Counted from the first letter of the stretch, positions 24,309-32,923 are shown. The stretch is 64,000 nucleotides of DNA from Paraburkholderia bannensis NBRC 103871 (GCF_000685015.1 NZ_BAYA01000015.1:124001-188000); one strand, 5' to 3'. The notes: generated by a model from the sequence alone, not told the origin. Translations and numbers: made by a program.

Positions 24309-26456
24309 GTGACTTCGACGACGACCGATACGCCTCTTCATCCCGAGCGCCAGCAGGAAGCCAGCGCGCTGTGCGCGCAAGGCCGCTTCGCCGATGCGTT
24401 CGAGATGCTCGCGCCCCTCGTCGGCACGCCTGCGGGCGAGGATGACGCCGCACGCGTCGATGCGCTCAATCTCGCCGCCCTGGCCGCGATGGGCTCGGGC
24501 AAGGCAGACGTCGCCCACGCGCTCTGGCAACGCTGCATCACCGCGCAGCCCGCGTTCGAGGAGGCCTATCACGGCCTGGCCGCGATGCTCACGGCGCTCG
24601 GCCAGTTGCCCGCCGCCGAAACGGTCTGGCGGCACCTGCTCGACGTCAACCCGAACCACGCCGACGCGCACGGCAATCTGGGCATCGTGCTGCACCGCCT
24701 CGGCCGCCAGCAGGAGGCGGAAAACGCCTATCGCCTCGCGCTCGCGCGCCAGCCGGGCCACCTCGACGCGCATTACAACCTCGGCATCCTGCTGCACGAG
24801 CTGAACCGCCACGACGAGGCCGAAGCGGCCTACCGCGCCGCGCTCGCGCTCAATCCGAAGTTCGCGCGCGCCCACAACAACCTCGCCAATGTCCTGCGCG
24901 AGCGGGGCCGCATCGAGGACGCCGAGGAAGCCTATCGCCAGGCGCTGCTCGCCGAGCCGCACTATCCGGAAGCGCTCAACAACTATGGCGCGCTGCTCAA
25001 GGCGCAGCGCCGTTACATCGAGGCGGAGCTGTCGTGCCGCCTCGCCATCCAGATCCGGCCCGATTATGTCGAAGCGCTCAACAACCTGGGCTGCGTGCTG
25101 ACCGACCTGCAGCGCTATGCCGAAGCCGAGCAGTTCTACCGTCAGGCGATCATGCTGCGCCCCGATCACGCGGAGGCGCATTACAACCTCGGCGTCGCCT
25201 TGCAGCGGCTCGAACGCTATCCGGAAGCCGAAACCAGTTACCGCGTCGCGCTGCGCCTCGCGCCCGGCTGCGCCGAGATCTTCAACAACCTCGGTTCCGT
25301 GCTGTGCGCGCTCGACCGCATCGACGAGGCGCATGAGACGTTTGCGCAGGCGCTCGCCCAGAACGGCGACCTGGCGCTCGCGCACTTCAACATGGGCAGC
25401 GTGCTCAAGGAACAGGGCGCGCTCGACGAGTCCGTGGCGGCCTACCGCCGCGCGCTCGAACTCGAACCCGATTACGGCGACGCGCTGTTCCGTCTCGCCA
25501 CCCTGCTCATCACGATGGGCCGCTACGAGGAAGGCTGGCAGCTCTACGAGCGCCGCTACGAAAACAACGGCTTCGTGCACTATGCGTCGCGCCGCATGCT
25601 GAGCTGCCCGCACTGGCAAGGCGAGCCGATTGCCGGCAAGTCGCTGCTGCTGTGGCAGGAAGACGGCCTGGGCGACATGATCCAGTTTTCGCGCTATGCC
25701 CGCCTGCTCAAGGCGCAGGGCGCGGCGCACGTGGCGTTCGGCGGCGTCGAGGCGCTGCATTGCATCCTCGCGGACGTCGAAGGCATCGACTCGCTGCTCA
25801 CGCACGCCGAAGCCACCGAGCGCGCCCAGCAATTCGATTACTGGGCCAGCCCGCTGAGCCTGCCGCTGCGCCTGGGCACGACGCTCGATACGACGCCCGG
25901 GCCGACCCGCTTTACCGTCGATCCCACGCGCGTCGAGCACTGGGCCGAGCGGCTTGCCGTGCTGGGCGAAGGCCCGCGCATCGGCCTGGTGTGGCGCGGC
26001 AACCCCAAGCACCACAACGACTTCAACCGCTCGATTCCCTCGCTCGCGGCGCTCGCGCCGCTCTGGCGCGTGCCGGGCCTGAAGTTCGTGAGCCTGCAAA
26101 AAGGCGCGGGGGAAAACGATGCGCGCGCCGCCGAACAAGCGGGATCGAGTCAGCCGCTGCTGCACCTGGGCAGCGACGTCGCCGATTTCGTCGATACGGC
26201 CGCGATCATTTCGCAGCTCGACCTGCTGATCTGCGTCGACACATCGACCGCGCATCTGGCCGCGTCGCTCGGCAAGCCCTGCTGGGTGATGCTGCCGCGC
26301 CGCGACGTCGACTGGCGCTGGCTCGACACGCGCGAAGATTCCCCCTGGTATCCGGGCAATGTGCGGATTTTCCGGCAGAGCGGCAAGGACACCTGGAGCA
26401 CGGCGATCGAGCGCGTGCGCCAGGCGTGCGAGGAAAAGTTTGGCGCGGCCACCTGA
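24309..26456 (+). CDS. TPR-repeat protein with glycosyltransferase (GT9/GT41-like) domain
   Basis: A 715-residue protein from GTG 24309. Residues about 15-410 hold roughly ten tetratricopeptide repeats (e.g. ADAHGNLGIVLHRLGRQQEA, VEALNNLGCVLTDLQRYAEA). Residues about 435-710 form a GT-B glycosyltransferase-like domain: LLWQEDGLGDMIQFSRYARL, RIGLVWRGNPKHHNDFNRS, FVSLQKGAGE and LDLLICVDTSTAHLAASLGK. This architecture is common in proteobacterial proteins predicted to glycosylate surface or flagellar proteins. Neither donor nor acceptor is evident, and there is no signal peptide. Single gene with no partner next to it. Confidence 0.82.
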   Translation: MTSTTTDTPLHPERQQEASALCAQGRFADAFEMLAPLVGTPAGEDDAARVDALNLAALAAMGSGKADVAHALWQRCITAQPAFEEAYHGLAAMLTALGQLPAAETVWRHLLDVNPNHADAHGNLGIVLHRLGRQQEAENAYRLALARQPGHLDAHYNLGILLHELNRHDEAEAAYRAALALNPKFARAHNNLANVLRERGRIEDAEEAYRQALLAEPHYPEALNNYGALLKAQRRYIEAELSCRLAIQIRPDYVEALNNLGCVLTDLQRYAEAEQFYRQAIMLRPDHAEAHYNLGVALQRLERYPEAETSYRVALRLAPGCAEIFNNLGSVLCALDRIDEAHETFAQALAQNGDLALAHFNMGSVLKEQGALDESVAAYRRALELEPDYGDALFRLATLLITMGRYEEGWQLYERRYENNGFVHYASRRMLSCPHWQGEPIAGKSLLLWQEDGLGDMIQFSRYARLLKAQGAAHVAFGGVEALHCILADVEGIDSLLTHAEATERAQQFDYWASPLSLPLRLGTTLDTTPGPTRFTVDPTRVEHWAERLAVLGEGPRIGLVWRGNPKHHNDFNRSIPSLAALAPLWRVPGLKFVSLQKGAGENDARAAEQAGSSQPLLHLGSDVADFVDTAAIISQLDLLICVDTSTAHLAASLGKPCWVMLPRRDVDWRWLDTREDSPWYPGNVRIFRQSGKDTWSTAIERVRQACEEKFGAAT

Positions 26457-26516
26457 ACGGCGGCCGGCGAATGTGGATTGACGGCGGGACTGGCGGCGCG
26501 CGTCAGTCCTTGAGGA

Positions 26517-26831
26517 TCAGTCCCAGAAGTTGCGGAACGCCACGGCGACGATCACTGGCACGCACATGACGAGCGGGATCGCAAAGTACGGAATCTCCAT
26601 GTCGACGATCCAGCTGCGGATCAGCCAGCCCACGCCCAGCGCGAGCGTGAGAATGCCCACGAGCGCGGTCAGCGTGTTCAACAGCCAGGGCGGCGGCGGC
26701 TTGCGCCGGTTGTCCTTGCCTGCCGTCGGACTGGATTCCTGCCCGGGTTCCTGCGCGGAAGACGGTTTCATCGGAGCGTTGAAGAAGAGTTGAGCGTTCG
26801 GTGTACCGGTCTGGCGCACCCATCCCTTCAT
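26517..26831 (-). CDS. Small membrane protein, 104 residues
   Basis: ATG 26831 (MKGWVRQTGTPNAQ) is preferred because GAGAG lies just upstream and a longer frame to 26966 would pass through a terminator hairpin. A Pro/Lys-rich linker (KDNRRKPPPPW) precedes two transmembrane helices (about 50-72 and 80-98) and the end FRNFWD. Similar two-helix proteins are common uncharacterised inner-membrane proteins in Burkholderiales. Convergent with the TPR-glycosyltransferase, 60 nt away. No function can be stated. Confidence 0.6.
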   Translation of the reverse strand: MKGWVRQTGTPNAQLFFNAPMKPSSAQEPGQESSPTAGKDNRRKPPPPWLLNTLTALVGILTLALGVGWLIRSWIVDMEIPYFAIPLVMCVPVIVAVAFRNFWD

Positions 26832-26910
26832 TTTACTCTCGATGCCGGGCGCCACACGGATCAGGCAAGGCCCCCTGCGGGCCGATGCGCCGACGAGATT
26901 TCCGGCGCTG

Positions 26911-26943
26911 AAAAAGAAAAAGCCCGCCTGAATTGGGCGGGCT
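26911..26943 (-). terminator. Rho-independent terminator on the minus strand
   Basis: Minus strand: AGCCCGCC (26943-26936), 7-base loop, GGCGGGCT (26928-26921) then TTTTTCTTTTT-like run (26920-26911). It stands just upstream of the 104-residue membrane-protein gene with no minus-strand gene close before it, so it may be an attenuator or protect against read-through. Confidence 0.65.
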
Positions 26944-27176
26944 GAATCCATATCTGGAGGAGACATGGAGGAGACGAGTTAATTCTAGGGTTTTCCCCTA
27001 GCCTTGGCAAGTCTTTTTTGCGTGGCGCTGAAAAATGTTTGTATTGAGCGTCGGCTGAGTGCCGTCTGGGTGTCGTCTGGGTGCCGGTTAAGCGCGTCTT
27101 GACCTCCGGGGTAATCGATCTGGCCCGCTTGGCGCCCTATTCTCGTAACCGGTTCATCACCCAAGCGAGGACAACC

Positions 27177-27506
27177 ATGACGACCTATGCCATCGGCCAC
27201 CTGCATGAAGTCGAACTGTGCGCCGACATCATCGAATATCTGGAGAAAATCGATGCCACGCTCGCGCCGTACGGCGGGCGCTTTATCCTCCACGGCGGCC
27301 CGGTGGACAGCCTCGAAGGCCGCTTTCGCGGCGATCTCATCGTGATCGAATTCGACAGTCGGGAGAAGGCTTTTGCGTGGTACCGCTCGCCGGCCTACCA
27401 GGCGATCCTGCCGCTGCGAACGCGGCATGCGCGCGGTGACGTCTTTATCGTCGATCAGGTGGCGCAGCCGCATCGCGCGGCCGAGGTACTGGAGCGCGCG
27501 GCCTGA
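27177..27506 (+). CDS. DUF1330 family protein
   Basis: A 109-residue protein from ATG 27177, with GCGAGG upstream. It has the dimeric ferredoxin-like fold pattern of DUF1330: YGGRFILHGGPVDSLEG, DLIVIEFDSREKAFAWYRSP and YQAILPLRTRHARGDVFIVD. The family belongs to the dimeric alpha-beta barrel group, usually of unknown substrate. It is convergent with the FucU-like gene, whose stop lies 2 nt away. Confidence 0.85.
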   Translation: MTTYAIGHLHEVELCADIIEYLEKIDATLAPYGGRFILHGGPVDSLEGRFRGDLIVIEFDSREKAFAWYRSPAYQAILPLRTRHARGDVFIVDQVAQPHRAAEVLERAA

Positions 27507-27508
27507 CG

Positions 27509-27976
27509 TCAGCTGCGCGGCTGATCCGCCGCCAGCAGCACGCCCTTCTTGAGCACGAAGCAGCCATACCCGCGCGCCTCGCCCGTCGCGATCACGCAAT
27601 AGGCGCGGCGCGCGCGCTCGTAAAAAGCGAAACGTTCGAGCGAAGCGAATGGCACCGCGCGCCCTTCGGCGTCGTCGACTTCGCGTTGCGCCTCGCGCTG
27701 CACGGCAGGCAGCGTCTGTGCATCGCCGACGATCTCCATGCGCAGCGCCGGATGCTCGACGAAGCCATCGAGCGGCAGCACCGAAAGCACGGCCCGCACC
27801 GCACGCGGCGAATCCACGCCGTCAATGCGCAACAGGCGGCCCAGCACCGAATCGCGCGCCACGGCATCGGCGGGAAAATTCGCGTCGCAGATCACCACTT
27901 CGTCGCCATGCCCCATCGAGGCGAGCGCGTGGAGCACATCGGGATTGAGCAGCGGATCGAGGTTCTTCAGCACCAC
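27509..27976 (-). CDS. RbsD/FucU-family sugar mutarotase
   Basis: A 155-residue protein from GTG 27976 with AAGGAG upstream. The N-terminus LLNPDVLHALASMGHGDEVVICDANFP is diagnostic of the RbsD/FucU fold, with the active-site His in the MGHGDE segment. The C-terminal ERFAFYERARRAYCVIATGE and YGCFVLKKGVL follow FucU. These enzymes interconvert anomers of L-fucose or similar sugars. No other fucose gene is in the window, so the sugar is uncertain. Confidence 0.88.
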   Translation of the reverse strand: MVLKNLDPLLNPDVLHALASMGHGDEVVICDANFPADAVARDSVLGRLLRIDGVDSPRAVRAVLSVLPLDGFVEHPALRMEIVGDAQTLPAVQREAQREVDDAEGRAVPFASLERFAFYERARRAYCVIATGEARGYGCFVLKKGVLLAADQPRS

Positions 27977-28078
27977 GTCTTCTCCTTGTCACAGACGCAT
28001 GGGGACGCCGGGGGATGCCTGGGTATGCCTGGTCAATCGCGGGAATTCGTTCGGAATACTGTCTTTTCTACGCGCACC

Positions 28079-28408
28079 CTAGGCCGCCGAGAAAACAATC
28101 GCGCCGTGCTGGGCGACCTGCGTAAACGTGCGCACGAAGCGGTAGGTCTGACCGTCGATTGACAGGGAATTGAGGCCCGCCTGGGTTGCGCCGAGAATTT
28201 TGGCCACCAGCGCGTTGCGGATAAAACCGCAGCGCGTCCACTCCTCCTGCGCCTCGCCCGCGTCGCCCAGAAAGATATCGCTGCGGTCGGGCTGGGTGCG
28301 CACCAGGATCAGGCTGGCGCCCTTATCCAGCGAGCGTTCGAGATACTCCGATAGCGTCGAAAGGGCTTCGACGGCAACAGCGTGCGGCTCGCGAGAGGAC
28401 GTGTCCAT
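28079..28408 (-). CDS. Conserved hypothetical protein, 109 residues
   Basis: Start at ATG 28408 (MDTSSREPHAVAVEAL), with AGAGG seven bases upstream, is preferred to the TTG at 28435. Pattern: an N-terminal helix (ALSTLSEYLERSLDK), a strand SLILVRTQPDRSDIFLG, a helical section WTRCGFIRNALVAKILGA and C-terminal strands QTYRFVRTFTQVAQHGAIVF. It looks like a small soluble alpha/beta protein. I recognise no family. Confidence 0.6.
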   Translation of the reverse strand: MDTSSREPHAVAVEALSTLSEYLERSLDKGASLILVRTQPDRSDIFLGDAGEAQEEWTRCGFIRNALVAKILGATQAGLNSLSIDGQTYRFVRTFTQVAQHGAIVFSAA

Positions 28409-28494
28409 GAGAGGCCTCTGGTTCGTGTGCATCAAATTCCCATCGTACCTGAATGCCGCGCCGGGATAGCGCTAGCGGCCAGCACGCCGCCGAT

Positions 28495-29076
28495 TTATTT
28501 GCCCTTTTTCTTCGACTGCAACGCCTTCCAGCTCTCCTCATTCTGCAAACGGTCGAACAGGCGGTTGCGCGTCGCTTCGTCGAGTTCGTTCAGGCCGATC
28601 AGCAAATTGAACGCCAGGCCGCTGGCCGCGAAATAGCGCAGCAGCGACAGGTCATGATCCGTGGCTTCCTTTTCGATCGACTTCGCGATCTCGCCGTCGC
28701 GGTCGCGGCTCGCTTCGAGCATATTCGGCGATTCGACCATGACGGCGAGCATCGCGCGCGCGACCGAATGCGGCTGGTTCAGGGCCTGGCGGAAGATGGC
28801 GATTTGCGCGGCCAGCGTCGGCTCGGCCTTGTCGCGACCCTCGCCGTTCATATACTCCGCGCCGATCTCCTGAAATTCGCCGCGCTGGTGCTCAAGTAGC
28901 GCTTCCAGCACGCCCTGCTTCGTCTTGAACTGGTGCAGCAGCCCGCCCTTGCTAATGCCGCTCTCGCGCGACAGCGAATCGAAGGTCAGCGCGCCCACGC
29001 CCTCCCTGGTCAGGATCGCCAACGCAGCGGCGATGGCTTTTTTGCGCGAAAGCTCTGAGCGAGTCGGGTTATCCAT
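28495..29076 (-). CDS. TetR-family regulator
   Basis: A 193-residue protein. The HTH covers KAIAAALAILTREGVGALTF followed by SLSRESGISKGGLLHQFKTK (recognition helix before the typical F..K), at residues 12-55. The C-terminal ligand domain resembles that of TetR_C_37-like regulators (GLAFNLLIGLNELDEATRNR). It is divergent from the DUF3313 lipoprotein gene 255 bp away, a possible target. The effector is unknown. Confidence 0.85.
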   Translation of the reverse strand: MDNPTRSELSRKKAIAAALAILTREGVGALTFDSLSRESGISKGGLLHQFKTKQGVLEALLEHQRGEFQEIGAEYMNGEGRDKAEPTLAAQIAIFRQALNQPHSVARAMLAVMVESPNMLEASRDRDGEIAKSIEKEATDHDLSLLRYFAASGLAFNLLIGLNELDEATRNRLFDRLQNEESWKALQSKKKGK

Positions 29077-29331
29077 GTCGAAATGATTGTTTCACTGCTG
29101 TGCAAAGACCTGCGGTCGCTGCGTCTGTAATGGAAAGGGCGAAATGCCGCGCGCGGCCTGCGCGCAGCGTTGCAGGCGCTATCTTAGCCGACCGCCCCCT
29201 CAAAAACAAACCGGGTAGACGGTTTACATTTTTTGACTTTGGCGTTACGCTGCGTCCGCTGGGAAAACCCTGCTTTCTCGCGACGCCTCGTTTCGCTCGT
29301 TTTATTCACGCAAACTCCATAAGGAAATCCC

Positions 29332-29994
29332 ATGTTCGGCCAACGATTTGCCACCTGCCTGAGCGCCGGCGCCCTGTCCCTCGTGCTCGCCGCGTGTGCC
29401 GGCGTGCAGCCGGTCGCCTATTCCGGCATCGACGCTGCCCATAAACTCCAGCCGAATCTGGGCGACGACCGCGCCAAGGTTCCGTTCGCCTACGCCGCGC
29501 CGGTCGTGTGGTCGCGCTATACGCAGGTCGTGCTCGACCCCGTCAGCGTCTATCAAGGCGCCGATGCGCAATTCGGCGACATGAAAGACGAAGACAAGTC
29601 CGTGCTGGCCAGTTATGCGCAGAAGACCTTCGCCGAGAACCTCGCGAAGCACTTTCAACTGAACGGCCAACCGGGGCCCGGGGTGCTGCGCATCAAGATC
29701 ACGCTCACGGGTGCGCAGCGCACCACGCCGCTGGTCGGCCAGGCGATGCATTTCGATATCGCCGGCAATCTCTACAACGGCGTCCAGGCCGTGCGCGGCG
29801 GGCAAGGCGCGTTCAGCGGATCCGTGTCGTATGCCGTGGAGGTCTATGACAGCAGCGATAACCGCCTGCTGAAGGCCTATATCGCGAAGCAATACCCCAA
29901 TGCGATGAACCTGCCGGCGGCCTTTGGCTCGCTCAGCGCGGCGAAAACCGGCCTGGACAAGGGTGCTGAGGCACTCGTCGCGCAACTGCACTAA
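29332..29994 (+). CDS. DUF3313-type lipoprotein
   Basis: A 220-residue protein with a lipoprotein signal peptide ending in the lipobox LAAC (Cys at about residue 22). The mature part GDDRAKVPFAYAAPVVWSRY, VLASYAQKTFAENLAKHF and VEVYDSSDNRLLKAYIAKQ has the DUF3313 plan of small periplasmic outer-membrane lipoproteins. It lies 57 nt upstream of a small membrane-protein gene and a PqiB-like gene in the same orientation, so it may take the place of the PqiC lipoprotein. Confidence 0.8.
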   Translation: MFGQRFATCLSAGALSLVLAACAGVQPVAYSGIDAAHKLQPNLGDDRAKVPFAYAAPVVWSRYTQVVLDPVSVYQGADAQFGDMKDEDKSVLASYAQKTFAENLAKHFQLNGQPGPGVLRIKITLTGAQRTTPLVGQAMHFDIAGNLYNGVQAVRGGQGAFSGSVSYAVEVYDSSDNRLLKAYIAKQYPNAMNLPAAFGSLSAAKTGLDKGAEALVAQLH

Positions 29995-30051
29995 GCGGTC
30001 TTATCGTCAACGGGCGGCGGAGTCCCATTTAATTAATCAGGATGACTGATC

Positions 30052-30252
30052 ATGAATCAGCTTGCAAAAGCCGCTATTTCATTGGGGCATCCGTCGCTAA
30101 CGATCAGCGTGCTGTTTGTCGCCGCGTATCTGGTCGTGGGCATTCCGGCGCACGTTCTTTCCGGAGCGCTCGCGCGCGACTACTTCGGCACGATTGCCGG
30201 GGTGGCCGTCAGTCTTGCGTACCTGACGCTGATTCTGGGCTACGGGTCATGA
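30052..30252 (+). CDS. Small two-helix membrane protein
   Basis: A 66-residue protein, LTISVLFVAAYLVVGIPAHV then FGTIAGVAVSLAYLTLILGY, with two hydrophobic helices and no charged interior. AGGA lies about 10 nt before ATG 30052. It sits just before the PqiB-like gene and ends in ATGA, overlapping the next short frame. Such tight packing supports it being real and functioning with the MCE protein. No family known. Confidence 0.6.
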   Translation: MNQLAKAAISLGHPSLTISVLFVAAYLVVGIPAHVLSGALARDYFGTIAGVAVSLAYLTLILGYGS

Positions 30253-30344
30253 ATGCCGCTGCGGCGAAGTGGATCGCCAGCACGGCGGCGATGCTTCGCC
30301 GCCTGTTCGGCGCCCTGCGCGATATCGTGACCGGAAGCCTGTAG
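30249..30344 (+). CDS. Possible 31-residue peptide gene
   Basis: Frame MNAAAAKWIASTAAMLRRLF then GALRDIVTGSL, an amphipathic, positively charged helix. Its ATG overlaps the previous stop (ATGA), and its TAG is followed directly by the ATG of the PqiB-like gene, so translational coupling is possible. It may only be a spacer that keeps ribosomes coupled; the peptide is too short for a family assignment. Confidence 0.35.
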   Translation: MNAAAAKWIASTAAMLRRLFGALRDIVTGSL

Positions 30345-31910
30345 ATGCGATTCATGCTGTTCTGGCGCCACTGGCGCGTCTGGCTACTCCCAACGATTGC
30401 GGCGCTCGCAGGCATTACCCTGCTCCTTTATTTCGAGCTGATGCGTGGCCCGGAGCTGTGCATCACTTTCACGACCGGCGAAGGATTGCACGTCGGCAAG
30501 ACGCTCGTGCGCTACCGCAGCGTCGAGATTGGCCGGCTGGAGGCCGTGCATGTCGCCAGCGACCGCTCGCATGTGACGGCGGTCGTCAGACTGGAGCGCA
30601 GCGCCGCGCGCCTTCGCGCGTGCGGCACGCGCTTCTGGGTGGTGCGCCCGCACATCGATGGGGCACGCATTGCCGAAGTCGGCACGCTGATAAACGGTTC
30701 GTACATCGCTGCGGAAATGAGCCGCTCAACCGCTCCATGCCAAAACTTCGTCGGCCTGGAAACGCCGCCCGTCGTTGCATCCTCGCTCGCCGGTTCGCGC
30801 TTCGCGTTGCTCGCAGCGTCGCGCGGATCGCTCGAAGCGGGCTCTCCGGTCTTGTTCCGCCGCGTTCAGGTGGGCAGCGTACTGGGCTATACGCTGCATA
30901 AAGACGGCGAGCAAGTCGACGTCGACGTCTTCGTCAAGGCGCCCTATGACCGTTATGTCACCGCGTCGTCACACTGGTGGCGCGCGAGCGCCATCGAGAT
31001 TCGGCCGGATGCGACGGGCTTGCGGCTCGATACCCAGTCGCTCGCTGCGATCCTCGATGGCGGCGTGCAGTTCGACTCGCCTGACGATTTTGCCGGCGAC
31101 GCAGCCAGCCATGCCGACGTTCGCACCTTCACGCTCAGCGACGATCGCCCCGACCCGGCAGTGAATACGACCGGCCCCGCCGCGCCCGTCAGCCTGCGCT
31201 TTCGCGAGTCGTTGCGCGGTCTCGTGGCAGGCGCGCCCGTCGATTTTCAGGGCGTGCAGATCGGCGAAGTCGTGCGCGTCGATGCCGACCGCGATGTGTC
31301 GCGCGGCGTCTTCGACATGGTCGCCACGGTCAATCTTTACCCGTACCGGCTGGGACGGCACTATCGGGAATCGCTCGGGCATGGCGACAGCGCGGGTGGG
31401 CGCGCCTTGCTGCGCCGGATGATCGAACAAGGCCTGCGCGGCCAGCTCCGCATGGGCAACGCGCTAACCGGCCAGCGCTACATCGCGCTCGACTTTTTCC
31501 CGCACGCGCCCGCCGTCCATGCCGATGTCGCGCGCGGGCCGGTGGAATTGCCGACCGTACCCAATGCAATTGAGGAGCTTCAGGATCAGTTGAGCAACAT
31601 CGTCGCGAGACTCGACCGCGTGCCATTCGATCGGATCGGCCATAACCTGGACGCGTCGCTGACAAGCACCGGCACGCTGCTTAAAACCGTCAACGACGAC
31701 ATCGCACCGCAAGCGCAGTCCACGCTGCTCGCCGCGCAACAATCGTTCGCCGCCGCACGCGCGGCGCTGCAAGAAGACGCGCCTCTGCAGTCGGATGTTC
31801 GCGAGGCGCTGGCGCAGCTCAAACGCACGCTCGCCAGTGTCCATGCGCTAGCCGAGTATCTCGAACGCCATCCGGAATCAATCGTATGGGGAAAGGCCTC
31901 GCAACCTTGA
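30345..31910 (+). CDS. PqiB/MlaD-family MCE-domain protein
   Basis: A 521-residue inner-membrane-anchored protein. One N-terminal helix (WLLPTIAALAGITLLLYFEL, about 13-32) is followed by three MCE domains: FTTGEGLHVGKTLVRYRSVE IGRLE-type (about 42-130), ASRGSLEAGSPVLFRRVQVG (about 160-250) and RESLRGLVAGAPVDFQGVQI (about 285-395). A helical C-terminal region follows (about 405-510), consistent with the PqiB needle. PqiB transports lipids between membranes, normally with PqiA membrane proteins and the PqiC lipoprotein; neither is adjacent here. Start ATG follows TAG of the short frame without gap. Confidence 0.85.
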   Translation: MRFMLFWRHWRVWLLPTIAALAGITLLLYFELMRGPELCITFTTGEGLHVGKTLVRYRSVEIGRLEAVHVASDRSHVTAVVRLERSAARLRACGTRFWVVRPHIDGARIAEVGTLINGSYIAAEMSRSTAPCQNFVGLETPPVVASSLAGSRFALLAASRGSLEAGSPVLFRRVQVGSVLGYTLHKDGEQVDVDVFVKAPYDRYVTASSHWWRASAIEIRPDATGLRLDTQSLAAILDGGVQFDSPDDFAGDAASHADVRTFTLSDDRPDPAVNTTGPAAPVSLRFRESLRGLVAGAPVDFQGVQIGEVVRVDADRDVSRGVFDMVATVNLYPYRLGRHYRESLGHGDSAGGRALLRRMIEQGLRGQLRMGNALTGQRYIALDFFPHAPAVHADVARGPVELPTVPNAIEELQDQLSNIVARLDRVPFDRIGHNLDASLTSTGTLLKTVNDDIAPQAQSTLLAAQQSFAAARAALQEDAPLQSDVREALAQLKRTLASVHALAEYLERHPESIVWGKASQP

Positions 31911-32019
31911 TCCGAAGGCGACTCGATCGCGCTGGAAACACATGGAAAGGCAATGAGTCATCCGAAAAAAATCGGGGCACATTAATTGCTCTCAATTTTT
32001 CCAGGCGGCGCTCGTTAAC

Positions 32020-32055
32020 CTGAACATAACGCTGAACATAGCGCTGAACATGACG
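32020..32055. repeat. Three 12-bp tandem repeats
   Basis: CTGAACATAACG (32020-32031), CTGAACATAGCG (32032-32043) and CTGAACATGACG (32044-32055), differing by one base each, in the 240-bp gap after the PqiB-like gene. No coding frame uses them. Role unknown. Confidence 0.75.
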
Positions 32056-32153
32056 CGCTCGATATAACGCGCCTGGGGGTCAATGTCGCCGCTGATTCCG
32101 GGAAAGGTTAGTCATACGCAGGCAGACATTCGTTGTACGGAGAACAAACAGGC

Positions 32154-32426
32154 ATGGAACGCAATTACGACTACATGGGATATGCCATTCGAGTCAGCAC
32201 CGACTCCATCTCGGAGCCGGTGCTGCGCAAAGTACGGATGGCCGACTCCGGCTACGTGGCCATGGTGTCGATCTACAAATCCGACCGCCAGGAACCGTGC
32301 TTTCCGGAAATGCGCTTGACCGACATCGGCGATCGCTGGTTCGTGACCGAGGTCGACGCGCTCATGCGCGGCTATAGCGTGGGACGACGCATCGTCGAAG
32401 AAGCGCTCGGCCAGCGAGCGGCCTGA
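32154..32426 (+). CDS. Small conserved hypothetical protein, 90 residues
   Basis: Start ATG 32154 (MERNYDYMGYAIRVSTDSI), GGAG about 12 nt upstream. The sequence SGYVAMVSIYKSDRQEPCFPE, then DIGDRWFVTEVDALMRG and SVGRRIVEEALGQ, has the plan of small soluble alpha/beta proteins often found in Burkholderia. No membrane segment or signal. Convergent with the Rrf2 gene (4 nt apart). Function unknown. Confidence 0.65.
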   Translation: MERNYDYMGYAIRVSTDSISEPVLRKVRMADSGYVAMVSIYKSDRQEPCFPEMRLTDIGDRWFVTEVDALMRGYSVGRRIVEEALGQRAA

Positions 32427-32430
32427 GGCT

Positions 32431-32895
32431 TCAATCCTCGCGAGGCTGCCGGGGCTTCCGGGCCTTGCGCTTCGCCGGTGAAGGCGCGCGGAAACCGGAC
32501 GACAGCATCGCCAGCGTGACACGCCCGAATCGCGCAAGCAGTGCGTCTTCCGCCTCCTTCAGCGCGCCCGATAGATGCGCGTTCACCGCGCGCTCGACCT
32601 GGCATTCAGGATGGTCTTCCGATACCAGGTCGGAGAACAGCGGCGGCTCGCCCACCGCGCGATAAACGTCCAGCAGCGTAATCTCCTCCAGCGGCGCGCT
32701 CAGCACCCAGCCGCCGCCATGCCCTTTCTCCGATTGCACGTAGCCGCAATCGCGCAGGCCGCCAAACAGGCGGCGCACCACCACCGGATTCGTACCTAGC
32801 ATCTCCGCCAGCGTCTCTGAAGTGAGCGGCCCGTCGGCATGATCCATGTGTATCAGCGCGTGCAACGTACGCGACATGCGGCTATCGACTCTCAT
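32431..32895 (-). CDS. Rrf2-family regulator (YwnA-like, no Fe-S cysteines)
   Basis: A 154-residue winged-helix protein: TSETLAEMLGTNPVVVRRLF (HTH), LRDCGYVQSEKGHGGGWVLS (wing) and the dimerisation helix with ITLLDVYRAVGEPPLF. Of the three cysteines that hold the cluster in IscR/NsrR, only one (HPECQVE) is present, as in the YwnA/HypR branch that senses by other means. A basic tail PSPAKRKARKPRQPRED follows. It is divergent from a thioredoxin-reductase-like gene, which in other species is a known arrangement for redox-responsive Rrf2 regulators. Confidence 0.85.
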   Translation of the reverse strand: MRVDSRMSRTLHALIHMDHADGPLTSETLAEMLGTNPVVVRRLFGGLRDCGYVQSEKGHGGGWVLSAPLEEITLLDVYRAVGEPPLFSDLVSEDHPECQVERAVNAHLSGALKEAEDALLARFGRVTLAMLSSGFRAPSPAKRKARKPRQPRED

Positions 32896-32923
32896 CCGGT
32901 TCGACCCATCTCATGAAACTCTT

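Noticed and set aside
24294..26255. 653-codon minus-strand frame across the TPR gene
   Set aside because: Antisense shadow generated by the periodic TPR codons; no start signal or domain.
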